Below are positions 25,902 to 35,320 of a stretch of 64,000 nucleotides of DNA, in pieces (within the stretch, counting starts at the first letter, position 1; the number at the start of each line of letters is the position of its first letter). The notes beneath the pieces were generated by a model. That model was given only the letters and a program-made list of their open reading frames with translations, did not search any database and was not told where the DNA came from. Position numbers and translations under genes: made by a program. This DNA comes from Methanoculleus taiwanensis (lineage in GTDB: Archaea > Halobacteriota > Methanomicrobia > Methanomicrobiales > Methanoculleaceae), in assembly GCF_004102725.1 (NCBI RefSeq), contig NZ_LHQS01000001.1, positions 539,327-603,326 of the forward strand, given 5' to 3'.

Positions 25902-27211
25902 AAATGTCTCTCCAGTCCCGGGAGGTGGATAATTCTCTCACTGATTGTCTGCACCATGGCAGGTGTGATCTGCTGCCCCTCGATCTCGATCTCTCTGCCA
26001 CCGGCCAGCTTCCCGAAGAGCGGCCCCGGCGGAACGCCCAGCCTGCGCGCTTTGTCCGGGTCGAACCGCGCTTTTTGGATGAGTAGGCGATCTCCGTCGA
26101 CAACAGTGCTTTCGCTGATAAGTAAGAGTTTTACACACAAGGTAGTTAAATCATTTGCGAGTCGGGTCGCCTCTGATTCGTAGGTGATGAAGGTCGGTGC
26201 GACCTCTTCTGAGCCTTTTGATAGGTGCACTACCGGCATTTTAGAAATGCTATCTATAAATTCAGTTTTATGTGATTTTAATACTTCTTCGATGAGATCC
26301 CTGGCGGCGGAGACGGCAACGGCTGTTCCCTCTCCCCGGAGGGCGTGGATGTGGATTCTCGACCCCGGTAGGATCTCTTCTGCGAGGCGGCGGATCCGGC
26401 GGTACATGTCCCAGCCCAGCGCTCCGATCTCCAGGATCTCGCCTTCCGTCAGCCTCGGCACTCCCGCCCGGGCGAGCAGATCGTCGAGCGCAGCCTCTTC
26501 GGCCTTTGCAACTGCTTTCTTATCGACGTAAGCCGCCACTGCGCGGCTCTGCTCCGCCATTGCCCAGATCATCTCGAGATCGAGCAGCGGGACCTCGCGG
26601 CTCGGGGCGATATGGCCGAACGCTGCCCGTGACCGAAGCGCGATCTCGGTCTGCCGGACGGCATAGTGCGTGCCCCCGAAGCCGATCAGGGGTATCGTCT
26701 CTCCGGGTTCCGCCGAAAGGATGCTCGCCGCTACCGCTTCTCCCGCCGCCGGATCCGTCCACTCCGTATGGGTGCTGCCTATCTCGATGAAGAGCGAAGG
26801 TGTGGAGAGATCGGTCGGGCCGTGGTGCGTCACTTCGTACGATACGCGGTAACCGTCCGGTGCATTCTGCTGAAGGTTTCGGAGGAGGGCATGCATCCAT
26901 CCCGGCGCTGCGGGAGCGAGGGCGCGCGCTTCCCCGCCGAGGTCTGCCGATCCGAAGTTTCCGGTGACGTGGACCGTGAGGGCGGGCACCGGATGTCTGC
27001 TCGAGTGGCGTGAAATGAAGACGATCAGATCGGCTCCGACCGCCGCATCGATACGCTCCTGGTAGATGAGCCGTTCGTCGACCTCGAAGAACCGGGGGGT
27101 GTGCCGTTCGGCGAGAGGCCAGATCTTCTCCTCGTTGAGCAGCATATGCAGGTGTTCCCTGATGTTCCTCCCGGCCGGGTCCTGCCGTGAGTTGATGAAC
27201 GCGATATCCAT
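25898..27211 (-). CDS. dtdA: Archaeal D-aminoacyl-tRNA deacylase with C-terminal extension
   Basis: A 437-residue protein. The first 235 residues are the GEK/DTD2-type D-aminoacyl-tRNA deacylase, with [23 protein letters not shown] (read across 129-151) and GFGGTHYA (177-184); it frees D-amino acids from mischarged tRNA. The known family is about 270 residues, so about 200 extra residues follow, of unknown role. Near the end [12 protein letters not shown] (391-402) closely resembles a segment of tRNase Z. I chose ATG 27211 ([16 protein letters not shown]), which matches the family; a GTG 27 codons upstream also exists. It is first in the leftward dtdA-ftsZ-secE-spt5 chain. Confidence 0.9.
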   Translation of the reverse strand: MDIAFINSRQDPAGRNIREHLHMLLNEEKIWPLAERHTPRFFEVDERLIYQERIDAAVGADLIVFISRHSSRHPVPALTVHVTGNFGSADLGGEARALAPAAPGWMHALLRNLQQNAPDGYRVSYEVTHHGPTDLSTPSLFIEIGSTHTEWTDPAAGEAVAASILSAEPGETIPLIGFGGTHYAVRQTEIALRSRAAFGHIAPSREVPLLDLEMIWAMAEQSRAVAAYVDKKAVAKAEEAALDDLLARAGVPRLTEGEILEIGALGWDMYRRIRRLAEEILPGSRIHIHALRGEGTAVAVSAARDLIEEVLKSHKTEFIDSISKMPVVHLSKGSEEVAPTFITYESEATRLANDLTTLCVKLLLISESTVVDGDRLLIQKARFDPDKARRLGVPPGPLFGKLAGGREIEIEGQQITPAMVQTISERIIHLPGLERHL

Positions 27212-27306
27212 GGCTGAAAGAGGGTATGGGGCGAGGACGCTAAATGCTACTGGTTGATCGCCGCGTACAGTAAACCCTATCTCTCTCGACACACATCATG
27301 TGTACT

Positions 27307-27486
27307 ATGGATGAGAAGATACGCGAGGCGTTTGCAGCCTATGGTATCGAAAATGAGATAACCTGCCCCCAGGCATTCGAGATATCGGAGAAGTACAATA
27401 TCCCGAAGGCGGATATTGCCAGATACTGCAACCGGCGCGAACCGCGGATCAAGATACGGGGTTGCCAGCTGGGCTGCTTCAGATGA
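27307..27486 (+). CDS. Conserved-looking 59-residue protein coupled to moeA
   Basis: I do not recognise this gene. It encodes MDEKIREAFAAYGIENE followed by a short helical part with CPQAFEISEKYNIPKADIARYC and a basic tail GCQLGCFR, giving four Cys residues (about positions 20, 41, 53 and 57) that could bind metal. The stop overlaps the ATG of the first moeA gene (ATGA at 27483-27486), so the two are probably translated together. An ATG at 27298 is an alternative start. The tail and the coupling suggest a role near molybdenum/tungsten cofactor assembly, which is inference. Confidence 0.6.
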   Translation: MDEKIREAFAAYGIENEITCPQAFEISEKYNIPKADIARYCNRREPRIKIRGCQLGCFR

Positions 27487-28685
27487 GGCTCTTTCTGCAG
27501 GTCGTCCCGGTCAGCGAGGCGGTCAGGGTCGTCCGGAGCATCGCTCCCCCCGTCCCGAAGGAGAGCGTCCCGCTTGAGGATGCTCTCCACCGCATTCTTG
27601 CGGCGGATGTCCGGGCGGATGTCGATATCCCGGGTTTCGACCGCTCCACCGTCGATGGCTATGCGGTGGCTGCGGCCGATACCGTGGGAGCCGGCGAGGC
27701 GATACCGGCGATGCTGCACTACCGCGGCCGGGTCGCCATGGGCGGCCGCGATCCGGGGAGTGTTGCTCCCGGGTCGTGTATGTACGTCCCCACAGGAGGC
27801 GTCCTCCCGAAAGGAGCCGATGCCGTCGCCATGATCGAATACTGCGAGCAGCTCGGCGACGACGTCCTGGTACACCGGCCTGTCGCTCCCGGGGAGAACG
27901 TCGTTTTTGCGGACGAGGATTTTGCCGCAGGCGAGGTCGTCCTCGAGAGCGGCCGCGCCCTCTCCCCCCGCGATATCGGGGTGGCGGCGGCGGCCGGCGC
28001 CGGAGAGGTGAGCGTCATGCGTATCCCGCGGGTCGGGATCATCTCGACCGGCAACGAACTCGTTCCGATCGTCGCCGCGCCCCGTCCGGGCGAGGTCCGT
28101 GACGTCAATTCGTACCTCTGCGGAACCTACCTCATGGAGCGGGGGTGCCACCCCGTGTACTACGGCATCGTCCGGGACGACCGCGAGAATCTCGCGGCGA
28201 CGCTCTCTGCCGCGCTCGACCAGTGCGATCTCGTCCTCATCTCCGGCGGGAGTTCGAAGGACGAGCGGGACAATACGGCGGCCGTCATCACGAGCCTCGG
28301 CGAGGTGCTGGTGCACGGCGTCGCCATCGCCCCCGGGAAACCGACGATCCTCGGGCAGGCGGCTGGGAAACCGGTGATCGGCCTCCCCGGTCATCCGGCA
28401 TCCACCTACGTCGTCCTCGTCGCCATCGTCGATCACCTGCTGGCGGCGATGATGCAGACGGAGGTCTCGCGCAGGACCGTCTCCGCTGTCCTCGCAGAGA
28501 ACGTTCCCTCTGCAAAGGGCAGGGAGGATTACGTCCGGGTCATGGTGAAGGAGGGCCGGGCGACCCCGGTCTTCGGAAAATCGGGCCTTTTGAATACGCT
28601 CACCCGCAGCACCGGGCTCGTCCGGGTGCCGGCGGGCAGCGAAGGGCTCGAGGTCGGCGAGGCGGTCGAGGTGATCGTATGGTGA
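27483..28685 (+). CDS. moeA: Molybdopterin molybdenumtransferase MoeA (first copy)
   Basis: A 400-residue MoeA, which inserts molybdate or tungstate into adenylylated molybdopterin. Visible signatures are FDRSTVDGYAV (about 44-54), the MoCF-binding-like domain with SGGSSKDERDNT, and GLPGHPAST. ATG at 27483 overlaps the previous stop. Two moeA genes in tandem are common in methanogens, where one may serve tungsten and the other molybdenum; which is which cannot be told here. Confidence 0.93.
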   Translation: MRLFLQVVPVSEAVRVVRSIAPPVPKESVPLEDALHRILAADVRADVDIPGFDRSTVDGYAVAAADTVGAGEAIPAMLHYRGRVAMGGRDPGSVAPGSCMYVPTGGVLPKGADAVAMIEYCEQLGDDVLVHRPVAPGENVVFADEDFAAGEVVLESGRALSPRDIGVAAAAGAGEVSVMRIPRVGIISTGNELVPIVAAPRPGEVRDVNSYLCGTYLMERGCHPVYYGIVRDDRENLAATLSAALDQCDLVLISGGSSKDERDNTAAVITSLGEVLVHGVAIAPGKPTILGQAAGKPVIGLPGHPASTYVVLVAIVDHLLAAMMQTEVSRRTVSAVLAENVPSAKGREDYVRVMVKEGRATPVFGKSGLLNTLTRSTGLVRVPAGSEGLEVGEAVEVIVW

Positions 28686-30556
28686 AGCGGTATCTAACGC
28701 TGATCTCCCTTGCTGAGGCAAACGACCTCATCGCCCGGTCGTTTGCCTTCACCCCCGGAACCGAGTCCGTCCCGCTCGAAGCGGCGGCCGGCCGGATCAC
28801 CGCCGCTCCCGTCTTCGCCCGCTTCTCGGTTCCCGAGATCCACCTCTCCGCGATGGACGGGATCGCCGTCCGGAGTGCCGAGACCGCCCGGGCGAGCGAG
28901 CAGCACCCGGTCACCCTCACCGACGCCGTCCGCGTCAATACGGGCAACATCGTGCCCTCCGAATACGATGCGGTGATCATGATCGAGGATGTCTGGGAGG
29001 AGGACGGGAAGTACACCATCCGAAAGGCGGTCAGCCCATGGCAGCACGTCCGGCCGGTCGGTGAGGATATCGGGGAATCAGAGATGATCGTGCCGACGCA
29101 CCACCGGATCCGGCCGCACGAGACCGGAGCGCTCGCCGCGTACGGGGTGACCCATCTCGACGTCCTCGCAGTCCGCGCCGGCCTGATCCCGACGGGCTCC
29201 GAGCTCGTGCCTCTCGGCGTGCGCCCCGTCCCGGGGAAGGTCGTCGAGAGCAACACTCTGATGGCCGCATCGGTGCTGCAGGCGGCGGGGGCATCGGCGC
29301 GCCGCTACCCGATCGTCGTCGACGACTACGATCTCATCAGGGACGCCGTCGTCCGCGGTGTTGCCGAAAATGAGATCCTGCTGATATCTGCCGGGTCATC
29401 GGCCGGAACCCGCGACTTCACGGCGGACGTCATCGGGGAGCTCGGGGAGGTGCTCGCCCATGGGGTCGGGATCAAGCCGGGAAAGCCGGTCATCATCGGG
29501 CGGATTGCAGGAAAACCTGTTATCGGCCTCCCCGGCTACCCGCTTGCCGCCCTCACCGTCCTGCGCGAGATCGTGCTCCCGCTTCTTGCGCGATACGGCC
29601 TCCTGCCGCCGGAGGCGGAGACCGTCGATGCCCGCCTCACGACGAGCCTCCACTCGGATATCGGGACCGATGAGTTCGTCCTGCTGACGGCCGGCCGGAT
29701 CGGCGACGCCTGGGTCGCGGTACCCCAGTCCCGGGGTGCGGGTGTCCAGATGAGTGCCGTCCGGGCGAATGCCTACCTGCAGATCCCGGCCTCCTCGGAG
29801 GGTGTCGAGGCCGGTGGAACCGTCACCGCCCGCTTGCGGGTGCCGAAGCGGACTGCGGAGGAGGTGCTGCTCATCACGGGGAGTCATGACCCGGCGCTCG
29901 ATTACCTCGCCGACCTCGCGAGGAGCGGGGGCGTCGACCTCCATTCCACCCACACCGGGAGCATGGGCGGGGTGCTGGCACTCCGGAAACGAGAGTGCCA
30001 CGCAGCGCCGATGCATCTCCTAGCCCCGGACGGAAGTTATAACGTCCCCTACCTGCAGCGGTATCTCCCGGACGGCGATCTCCTCCTTCTCTGCGTCGCG
30101 GAGCGGCAGCAGGGGATCATCTCCCGGGAGGGGCTTGGATTCGACGATCTCCCGGAGCATACCTTCGTGAACCGGCAGAAGGGGTCGGGCACCCGGATGC
30201 TCCTCGATCACACCCTGCAGCAGCGGGGTATCGATCCGGCATCCATCCACGGCTACGATCGCGAGGTGACGACCCACCTTGCGGCGGCCCTCTCGGTGAA
30301 GACCGGGGAGGCCGACGCGGCGATGGGCGTCTACAGTGCTGCGCGCGCGCTCGGCCTTGCTTTCTTTCCGGTGGCGACGGAACGCTACGAACTCGCCATG
30401 CACCGGGATACGCTCGAAGATCCCCGGGCTCAGACCCTCGTCGAAACGGTCTCCTCCGACCGGTTTAAACAGATCCTCCGGGATCTCGGGGGCTACGTGA
30501 CGGACGAGACAGGCGTGATGCGCGAACTGCGAGCAGGACAGCCTCCTCAGGGCTGA
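28679..30556 (+). CDS. moeA: MoeA fused to a periplasmic-binding-protein-like domain (second copy)
   Basis: A 625-residue protein. Residues 1-395 form a second MoeA (SAMDGIAVRS, SAGSSAGTRDFT, GLPGYPLAAL). Residues 396-625 are a substrate-binding-protein-like domain (ITGSHDPALDYL, RQKGSGTRMLLDH, LAAALSVKTGEADAAMG), of the sort fused to MoeA or ModE-like proteins in archaea and thought to bind oxyanion or cofactor. There is no signal peptide, so it acts inside the cell. ATG at 28679 overlaps the end of the first moeA by 7 bases. Its 3' end overlaps the convergent gene at 30465 by 92 bases, an unusually long convergent overlap. Confidence 0.92.
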   Translation: MVKRYLTLISLAEANDLIARSFAFTPGTESVPLEAAAGRITAAPVFARFSVPEIHLSAMDGIAVRSAETARASEQHPVTLTDAVRVNTGNIVPSEYDAVIMIEDVWEEDGKYTIRKAVSPWQHVRPVGEDIGESEMIVPTHHRIRPHETGALAAYGVTHLDVLAVRAGLIPTGSELVPLGVRPVPGKVVESNTLMAASVLQAAGASARRYPIVVDDYDLIRDAVVRGVAENEILLISAGSSAGTRDFTADVIGELGEVLAHGVGIKPGKPVIIGRIAGKPVIGLPGYPLAALTVLREIVLPLLARYGLLPPEAETVDARLTTSLHSDIGTDEFVLLTAGRIGDAWVAVPQSRGAGVQMSAVRANAYLQIPASSEGVEAGGTVTARLRVPKRTAEEVLLITGSHDPALDYLADLARSGGVDLHSTHTGSMGGVLALRKRECHAAPMHLLAPDGSYNVPYLQRYLPDGDLLLLCVAERQQGIISREGLGFDDLPEHTFVNRQKGSGTRMLLDHTLQQRGIDPASIHGYDREVTTHLAAALSVKTGEADAAMGVYSAARALGLAFFPVATERYELAMHRDTLEDPRAQTLVETVSSDRFKQILRDLGGYVTDETGVMRELRAGQPPQG

Positions 30557-30947
30557 TGCACGCCATCACCCCTTCTATCTTCCAGGTCAGGTAGCCGAAG
30601 ACTGGTTTTTCCGTTTTGAGCGCAAGTGCGATCTCCGAGAGCGTGCCGTATCCGCCGCCGACGGCGATAACCGCATCCGCTGACTGGATAAGCACGACGT
30701 TCCGGGTGTGCCCCATATCCGTCCGGATGACCACGTCGAGGTAGGGGTTGCCCCTGCCCGTGCCGGGCAGGATACCGGCCGTCCTTCCTCCCGCTTCCCG
30801 TGCGCCCTTGCAGGCGGCTTCCATGACGCCGGAAAGGCCGCCCGAGAGCACGGTCTCACGGTTGCCGGCGATGAGATAGCCGACCGTCTCTGCCGCTTCG
30901 TACTCCTCCGGTGAACAGTCTCCCCGTCCGATGACTGCGATCTGCAT
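30465..30947 (-). CDS. TIGR00725/LOG-like nucleotide-binding protein
   Basis: A 160-residue Rossmann-type protein related to the SLOG superfamily: MQIAVIGRG start, GGLSGVMEAACKGAREAGG (about 36-54) and GGGYGTLSEIALALK (about 96-110), which is the PGGxGTxxE-type active site found in LOG (cytokinin-activating) proteins. The reaction in archaea is unknown. The last part overlaps the moeA fusion gene by 92 bases on the other strand; the C-terminal 30 residues (RASRLSRPSRSPRDPGG) are low complexity and may be a run-on caused by stop codon loss. Confidence 0.8.
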   Translation of the reverse strand: MQIAVIGRGDCSPEEYEAAETVGYLIAGNRETVLSGGLSGVMEAACKGAREAGGRTAGILPGTGRGNPYLDVVIRTDMGHTRNVVLIQSADAVIAVGGGYGTLSEIALALKTEKPVFGYLTWKIEGVMACISPEEAVLLAVRASRLSRPSRSPRDPGGSV

Positions 30948-31063
30948 GAGTGCCCTTCGTTTGTCTCATGGTAAAGAGGTGCTGGCAGCCCGGGAGTACT
31001 CCAAACTACTTTGTCCCCCGAGGACTACATTATACGATAGAGTGTGTTTATGAGGGATACAAG

Positions 31064-34000
31064 GTGAAAGAGGTCACCAGCAGCTACGATGCGCCGAAGC
31101 TCGAAGCGCGGACTCAGGAGTTCTGGACGGAGCGCGATACCTATGCGAACGTGCAGGAACTCCGCCGCACGGGGAGGCCGTTCTTCTTTGTCGACGGACC
31201 GCCGTATACAACCGGTCACATCCATCTCGGCACTGCCTGGAACAAGATCCTCAAAGACGTCATCCTCCGGTACCACCGGATGTGCGGCAGGCAGATCATC
31301 GAGCGGGCGGGCTACGATATGCACGGCCTTCCGATCGAGGTGAAGGTGGAGCACGAGCTCGGGTTCACGTCCAAGAAGGATATCGAGGGATACGGGATTG
31401 CGGCCTTCATCGAGCGCTGCCGGACGTTCGCCGAGATCCATAAGGATATCATGAGCGAGCAGTTCAAACGGCTCGGTATCTGGCTCGACTTCGAGAACCC
31501 CTACCAGACGATCAAGGAGGACTATATCGAGGCCGCCTGGTGGACCCTTGCGCGGGCGGAGGAGCGCGGTCTCCTCGAACGCGGGCACCGGGTCGTGAAC
31601 TGGTGCCCCCGCTGCGAGACCGCGATCGCGGACTCGGAGGTGGAGTACTGGGACGAGACCGACCCGTCGATCTTCGTTAAGTTCCCGATTGGAGACCGCG
31701 AGAACGAGTACCTCGTCATCTGGACGACCACCCCGTGGACGCTTCCCGCAAACGTTGCCGTCGCGGTCGATACCGATTTCATCTACGCGCGGGTGCTCGC
31801 GAAGAGAGACCTCGGTGAAGAGATCCTCTGGATCGCCGACGACCTGGTGGAGTCCGTCCTCAGGCTCGGCAGATACCAGGACTACGAGGTGCTCGAGAAG
31901 AGGCCGGGGAGCGATCTTGTCGGCACCGAGTACACCTCGCCGCTCGCCGCCCAGGTGCCGCACCAGCGTGAGATCCGCCACCGCGTCGTCGCGGCGGACT
32001 TCGTCACGATGGAGAATACCGGCCTCGTCCATATCGCCCCGGGGCACGGGTGGGACGACTACCTCCTCGGCGTGAAAGAGGGGCTGCCCGCCTTCTGTCC
32101 GGTCGACGGCGGCGGCTGCTTTACGCCCGATGCCGGCGTGTTCGCCGATATGTACGTCCGGGACGCGAACGACGTCGTGATCGACGCGCTCGGCGACCAT
32201 CTCCTCGCGAGGAAGACGATCGTCCACCGCTACGGACACTGCTGGCGGTGTAAGACGCCGATCATCTTCCGGGCGACGGAGCAGTGGTTCCTGAAGGCGA
32301 CCGAGATCCGCGACCGGATGCTCGAGGAGATCGCGGGCGTCCGGTGGCACCCCGAGTGGGCCGGCAGCGCCCGGTTCCACGATTTCGTCAAGGAGTCGCG
32401 CGACTGGTGTATCTCCCGGCAACGGTACTGGGGTATCCCGATCCCGATCTGGCAGTGCGAGGCGTGCAAGGAGTATACCGTCATCGGCACCATCGCCGAG
32501 CTCGAGGAGCGTTCCGGAGCGACGATTCCCGACCCGCACCGGCCATACGTCGACGAGGTCACGCTCCCCTGCTCCTGCGGCGGCGAGATGCGCCGGGTCG
32601 AGGACATCTTCGATGTCTGGTTCGACTCGGCGGTGGCATCGTGGGCGACGCTCGGGTTCCCCCGGCAGAAGGAGGCGTTCGAGCAGTACTGGCCTGCCGA
32701 CTTCATCACCGAAGGGCAGGACCAGACCCGCGGCTGGTTCTACTCCCAGCTCGGGGCGAGCACCATCGCCTTTAACCGCTCTCCCTACAAGAGCGTCCTG
32801 ATGCACGGGTTCGCCCTCGACGCCGAAGGGCGGAAGATGAGCAAGAGCCTCGGCAACGTGGTGACGCCTGACGAGGTGATGAACCAGTACGGTGTCGACG
32901 TGCTCCGGCTCTACATCCTCTCGGCGAGCGCCCCCTGGGACGACCTGAAGTTCAACTGGGACGGCGTGAAGACGGTGCACCGAGCGGTCAACATCCTCTG
33001 GAACGTCTACCGCTTCCCGCTGCCCTACATGATCCTCGACTCGTTCAGCCCGGAGGCGGGTTCCGACGGCTGGGACGGATCGTTCGTCCGGGATCATATC
33101 CGCGAGATGCCGGAGGAAGACCGCTGGATCGTCTCCCGGGTTAACTCCCTCGCCCGGCAGATCGATGCCGATCTCGAGGAGTACCAGCTTCACCGCGTGA
33201 CCCGGGCGCTGACCGGGTTCATCCTCGAAGATCTCTCTCGGTGGTACGTCCAGCTCGTCCGGTCCCGGATGTGGCTCGAGGAGGACTCGCCGGCAAAGCG
33301 GTTCGCCTACGAGACGATCTACTACGTCATGCGCCGGCTTATCGGGCTGCTCGCTCCGTTCACCCCGCATATCGCCGAGGAGATCTTCCAGAACCTCCGC
33401 GTCGAAGGCGACGTAGCGAGCATCCACATGACCGACTGGGCGGCGCCGGACGACCTCCTCATCGATACGCACCTCGAGGCTGCGATGGACGTCATCCGCT
33501 CCTTCGACGATGCGGTGGCGAACGCCCGGCAGGCAGGCAAGCGAAAGCTCCGCTGGCCGGTGGAGGAGTGCGTCGTCGTGACGGAGAGCGACCTCGTCCG
33601 GGACGCCATCCGGCTCTTAAACCCGCTTGCGAAAGCCCGGGCGAACAGCAGGAGCGTTACGGTCGTCGAAGGTGCCTGGGACAAACTCAACTGGCAGGCC
33701 GAACCGGTGATGCGGGCGATAGGCCCCGAGTTCGGAAAAGAAGGGCCGGTCGTTAAGGCGCTGATCGAGCAGGCCGACGGGAGCGCTCTTAAAGCCGCGA
33801 TCGAGAAGGACGGATCGGCGGAACTCGGCGGGTATCTGATAACCGCCCGCCACGTCACCTTCACCGAGGCGATGCCGGAGGGTATCTTCGCAGCGCCCAT
33901 GAAGGATGCGACGGTCTACGTGGACGTGACGCTCACGCCCGCCCTCGAGGCCGAAGGGTACGCCCGCGAGGTTGTCCGCCGCCTCCAGGAGATGCGCCGG

Positions 34001-34243
34001 CAGCTCGACCTGAACGTGGACGACTGCATCGTCGCTGACGTCACCGTCGACGATCCGCGGATCGCCGGGCTGATCCGGTCGGAATGGACGACCGGGATCA
34101 GCACCGAAGTCCGGGCTGAGGAGCTTGTCATCCACGCGCCGGGAGACGGAACCGGCCCGGAGCGTCAGTGGGGTCTCTCCCGCGACTGGGACGTCGAAGG
34201 CGTCCCGATGCGGATGGAGATCTCACGGGCCGCCGCAGAGTGA
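31064..34243 (+). CDS. ileS: Isoleucyl-tRNA synthetase
   Basis: A 1059-residue class I synthetase that charges tRNA-Ile and edits valine. HIGH-type motif HIHLG (52-56), KMSKS (591-595), CP1 editing insertion between them, and zinc-binding pairs in the region NWCPRCETAIADSE. The start is GTG at 31064 with GAGGGA six bases upstream; a longer frame from 30950 reads unrelated sequence. A TATA-like ACATTATACG lies at 31026-31035. The 3' end overlaps the convergent thg1 gene by 21 bases. Confidence 0.96.
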   Translation: MKEVTSSYDAPKLEARTQEFWTERDTYANVQELRRTGRPFFFVDGPPYTTGHIHLGTAWNKILKDVILRYHRMCGRQIIERAGYDMHGLPIEVKVEHELGFTSKKDIEGYGIAAFIERCRTFAEIHKDIMSEQFKRLGIWLDFENPYQTIKEDYIEAAWWTLARAEERGLLERGHRVVNWCPRCETAIADSEVEYWDETDPSIFVKFPIGDRENEYLVIWTTTPWTLPANVAVAVDTDFIYARVLAKRDLGEEILWIADDLVESVLRLGRYQDYEVLEKRPGSDLVGTEYTSPLAAQVPHQREIRHRVVAADFVTMENTGLVHIAPGHGWDDYLLGVKEGLPAFCPVDGGGCFTPDAGVFADMYVRDANDVVIDALGDHLLARKTIVHRYGHCWRCKTPIIFRATEQWFLKATEIRDRMLEEIAGVRWHPEWAGSARFHDFVKESRDWCISRQRYWGIPIPIWQCEACKEYTVIGTIAELEERSGATIPDPHRPYVDEVTLPCSCGGEMRRVEDIFDVWFDSAVASWATLGFPRQKEAFEQYWPADFITEGQDQTRGWFYSQLGASTIAFNRSPYKSVLMHGFALDAEGRKMSKSLGNVVTPDEVMNQYGVDVLRLYILSASAPWDDLKFNWDGVKTVHRAVNILWNVYRFPLPYMILDSFSPEAGSDGWDGSFVRDHIREMPEEDRWIVSRVNSLARQIDADLEEYQLHRVTRALTGFILEDLSRWYVQLVRSRMWLEEDSPAKRFAYETIYYVMRRLIGLLAPFTPHIAEEIFQNLRVEGDVASIHMTDWAAPDDLLIDTHLEAAMDVIRSFDDAVANARQAGKRKLRWPVEECVVVTESDLVRDAIRLLNPLAKARANSRSVTVVEGAWDKLNWQAEPVMRAIGPEFGKEGPVVKALIEQADGSALKAAIEKDGSAELGGYLITARHVTFTEAMPEGIFAAPMKDATVYVDVTLTPALEAEGYAREVVRRLQEMRRQLDLNVDDCIVADVTVDDPRIAGLIRSEWTTGISTEVRAEELVIHAPGDGTGPERQWGLSRDWDVEGVPMRMEISRAAAE

Positions 34244-34960
34244 CCGGACGAGCAGATTCCCTTCCGGGGTTGAGAAGAGCGGGGGGTCGTCAAGCACGGT
34301 GACGACGCTCCGGTCGGTTACGACCGTTTTCCCGGTCAGGGGATTATACCCCTCTTTTTGAACTTTCTTCCGGCAGATCAGCGTCCCGCGCCGTTGCCAC
34401 GCCGGAGTCTCGGCGAGGTTCACTCCGCGGGCGTACATCATATCGTGCATCGCCGCCGACTGCATCCCGGAGAGTTTCGCTGCCGCCGCACGGGAAGAGA
34501 ACCCCTCCTTGATGAGTGCGTGCTGGCAGTAGGCGTTGATGTGGTTTCGCCAGGCCTCGCTCTGGCGCCAGGTAAGATACTCGACCGCGAAATCGGGAGA
34601 TGCGGGGATCACCCGGGCATCGAAGGCGAGCGGGGTTTTGACCCCGAGTTCTATCGCGAGGCTGCTCGCAGCGAATGCCGCCGTAACCGAGTCGAGTTTC
34701 TCGATTCTCCCCGTAAACGGCAGTGTAGTAAAGAAGAGGCTGATCTCGTCGGAGAAGGTATAGGCGAATGCGGGCTCAAGTCCGCTCTCCGAGAGGAGGC
34801 GCTTGCAGACTGCCGTCATGCTCGCGTGGAAAGCCGGGTCAAAGGGCTTTTCGAGGCGGAGTTCACGGGAGAGACGGTGAAATGCCCGTCCGTCAAGCCT
34901 GATGAAGATCGGGGGGAATATTGTCAGGTTGGAGAAGATCTCCCGCTCGTGCATAGTCAT
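34223..34960 (-). CDS. thg1: tRNA-His guanylyltransferase, Thg1-like
   Basis: A 245-residue member of the Thg1 family, which adds nucleotides in the 3'-5' direction, G-1 to tRNA-His or repair of 5'-truncated tRNAs in archaea. Signatures: IRLDGRAFHRLSR (about 20-32), FAYTFSDEISLFF with the metal-binding acidic residues, and the HINAYCQHALIKEG segment. It starts at ATG 34960 or 34954. It lies 45 bases downstream of the PRC-barrel gene on the same strand and probably shares its transcript. The stop lies inside the end of ileS. Confidence 0.93.
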   Translation of the reverse strand: MTMHEREIFSNLTIFPPIFIRLDGRAFHRLSRELRLEKPFDPAFHASMTAVCKRLLSESGLEPAFAYTFSDEISLFFTTLPFTGRIEKLDSVTAAFAASSLAIELGVKTPLAFDARVIPASPDFAVEYLTWRQSEAWRNHINAYCQHALIKEGFSSRAAAAKLSGMQSAAMHDMMYARGVNLAETPAWQRRGTLICRKKVQKEGYNPLTGKTVVTDRSVVTVLDDPPLFSTPEGNLLVRSLCGGP

Positions 34961-35005
34961 GGCAGCGGTGTGGCACGCCTTGAGCCGGTTGTCCGGGGGA
35001 GCCGC

Positions 35006-35269
35006 TTACTCCTCTTTCTTTGGGGATTTGAAGACACCCGCGATGTGGCGGATCAGGACGACGTCCCCGATGCTCTTGATGATGCGGAAGGGAATATGCA
35101 GCCCCTTATAGCCCTTGAGTTCGCCGATCTCGGGGTTGAGACTGCCCACGGCGAGCGAATCTATCTTCTTTCCGTCGACATCGATCACGACATCGTCAAC
35201 ACTCCCGACGTATACGGCTTTGTCGGTATAGACATTCAGTCCGAATAGCTCTGTGATCTGGGTCCTCAT
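35006..35269 (-). CDS. PRC-barrel domain protein
   Basis: An 87-residue single-domain PRC-barrel protein (TELFGLNVYTDKAVYVGSVDDVVIDVDGKKIDSL...), a small beta-barrel seen in photosynthesis, RNA-processing (RimM) and many archaeal proteins of unknown role. Its start lies about 27 bases from the TATA box at 35293-35300, so the transcript is likely leaderless. It is divergent from the site-2 protease gene and followed by thg1. Confidence 0.85.
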   Translation of the reverse strand: MRTQITELFGLNVYTDKAVYVGSVDDVVIDVDGKKIDSLAVGSLNPEIGELKGYKGLHIPFRIIKSIGDVVLIRHIAGVFKSPKKEE

Positions 35270-35284
35270 CGGTATCTTGTGAAA

Positions 35285-35300
35285 GTATACAACTATAAAC
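35285..35300. promoter_or_regulatory. Bidirectional TATA region between PRC-barrel and M50 protease genes
   Basis: CTATAAAC (35293-35300) reads as a TATA box in both directions. The two start codons lie about 25 and 27 bases from its centre (35321 on +, 35269 on -), so one element may drive two leaderless transcripts. A second TATA-like GTATAC is at 35285-35290. Confidence 0.55.
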
Positions 35301-35320
35301 GTAAAAGGATACTCCTTCTC

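Noticed and set aside
28145-28678. Upstream in-frame extension of the second moeA
   Set aside because: The 178 extra residues overlap the first moeA gene and are Arg-rich shadow sequence; the ATG at 28679 gives a normal MoeA start.
31025-33472. An 815-residue reading frame on the minus strand opposite ileS
   Set aside because: It mirrors the codon pattern of ileS in GC-rich DNA; the protein is low complexity and shows no domain. The plus strand encodes a complete isoleucyl-tRNA synthetase.
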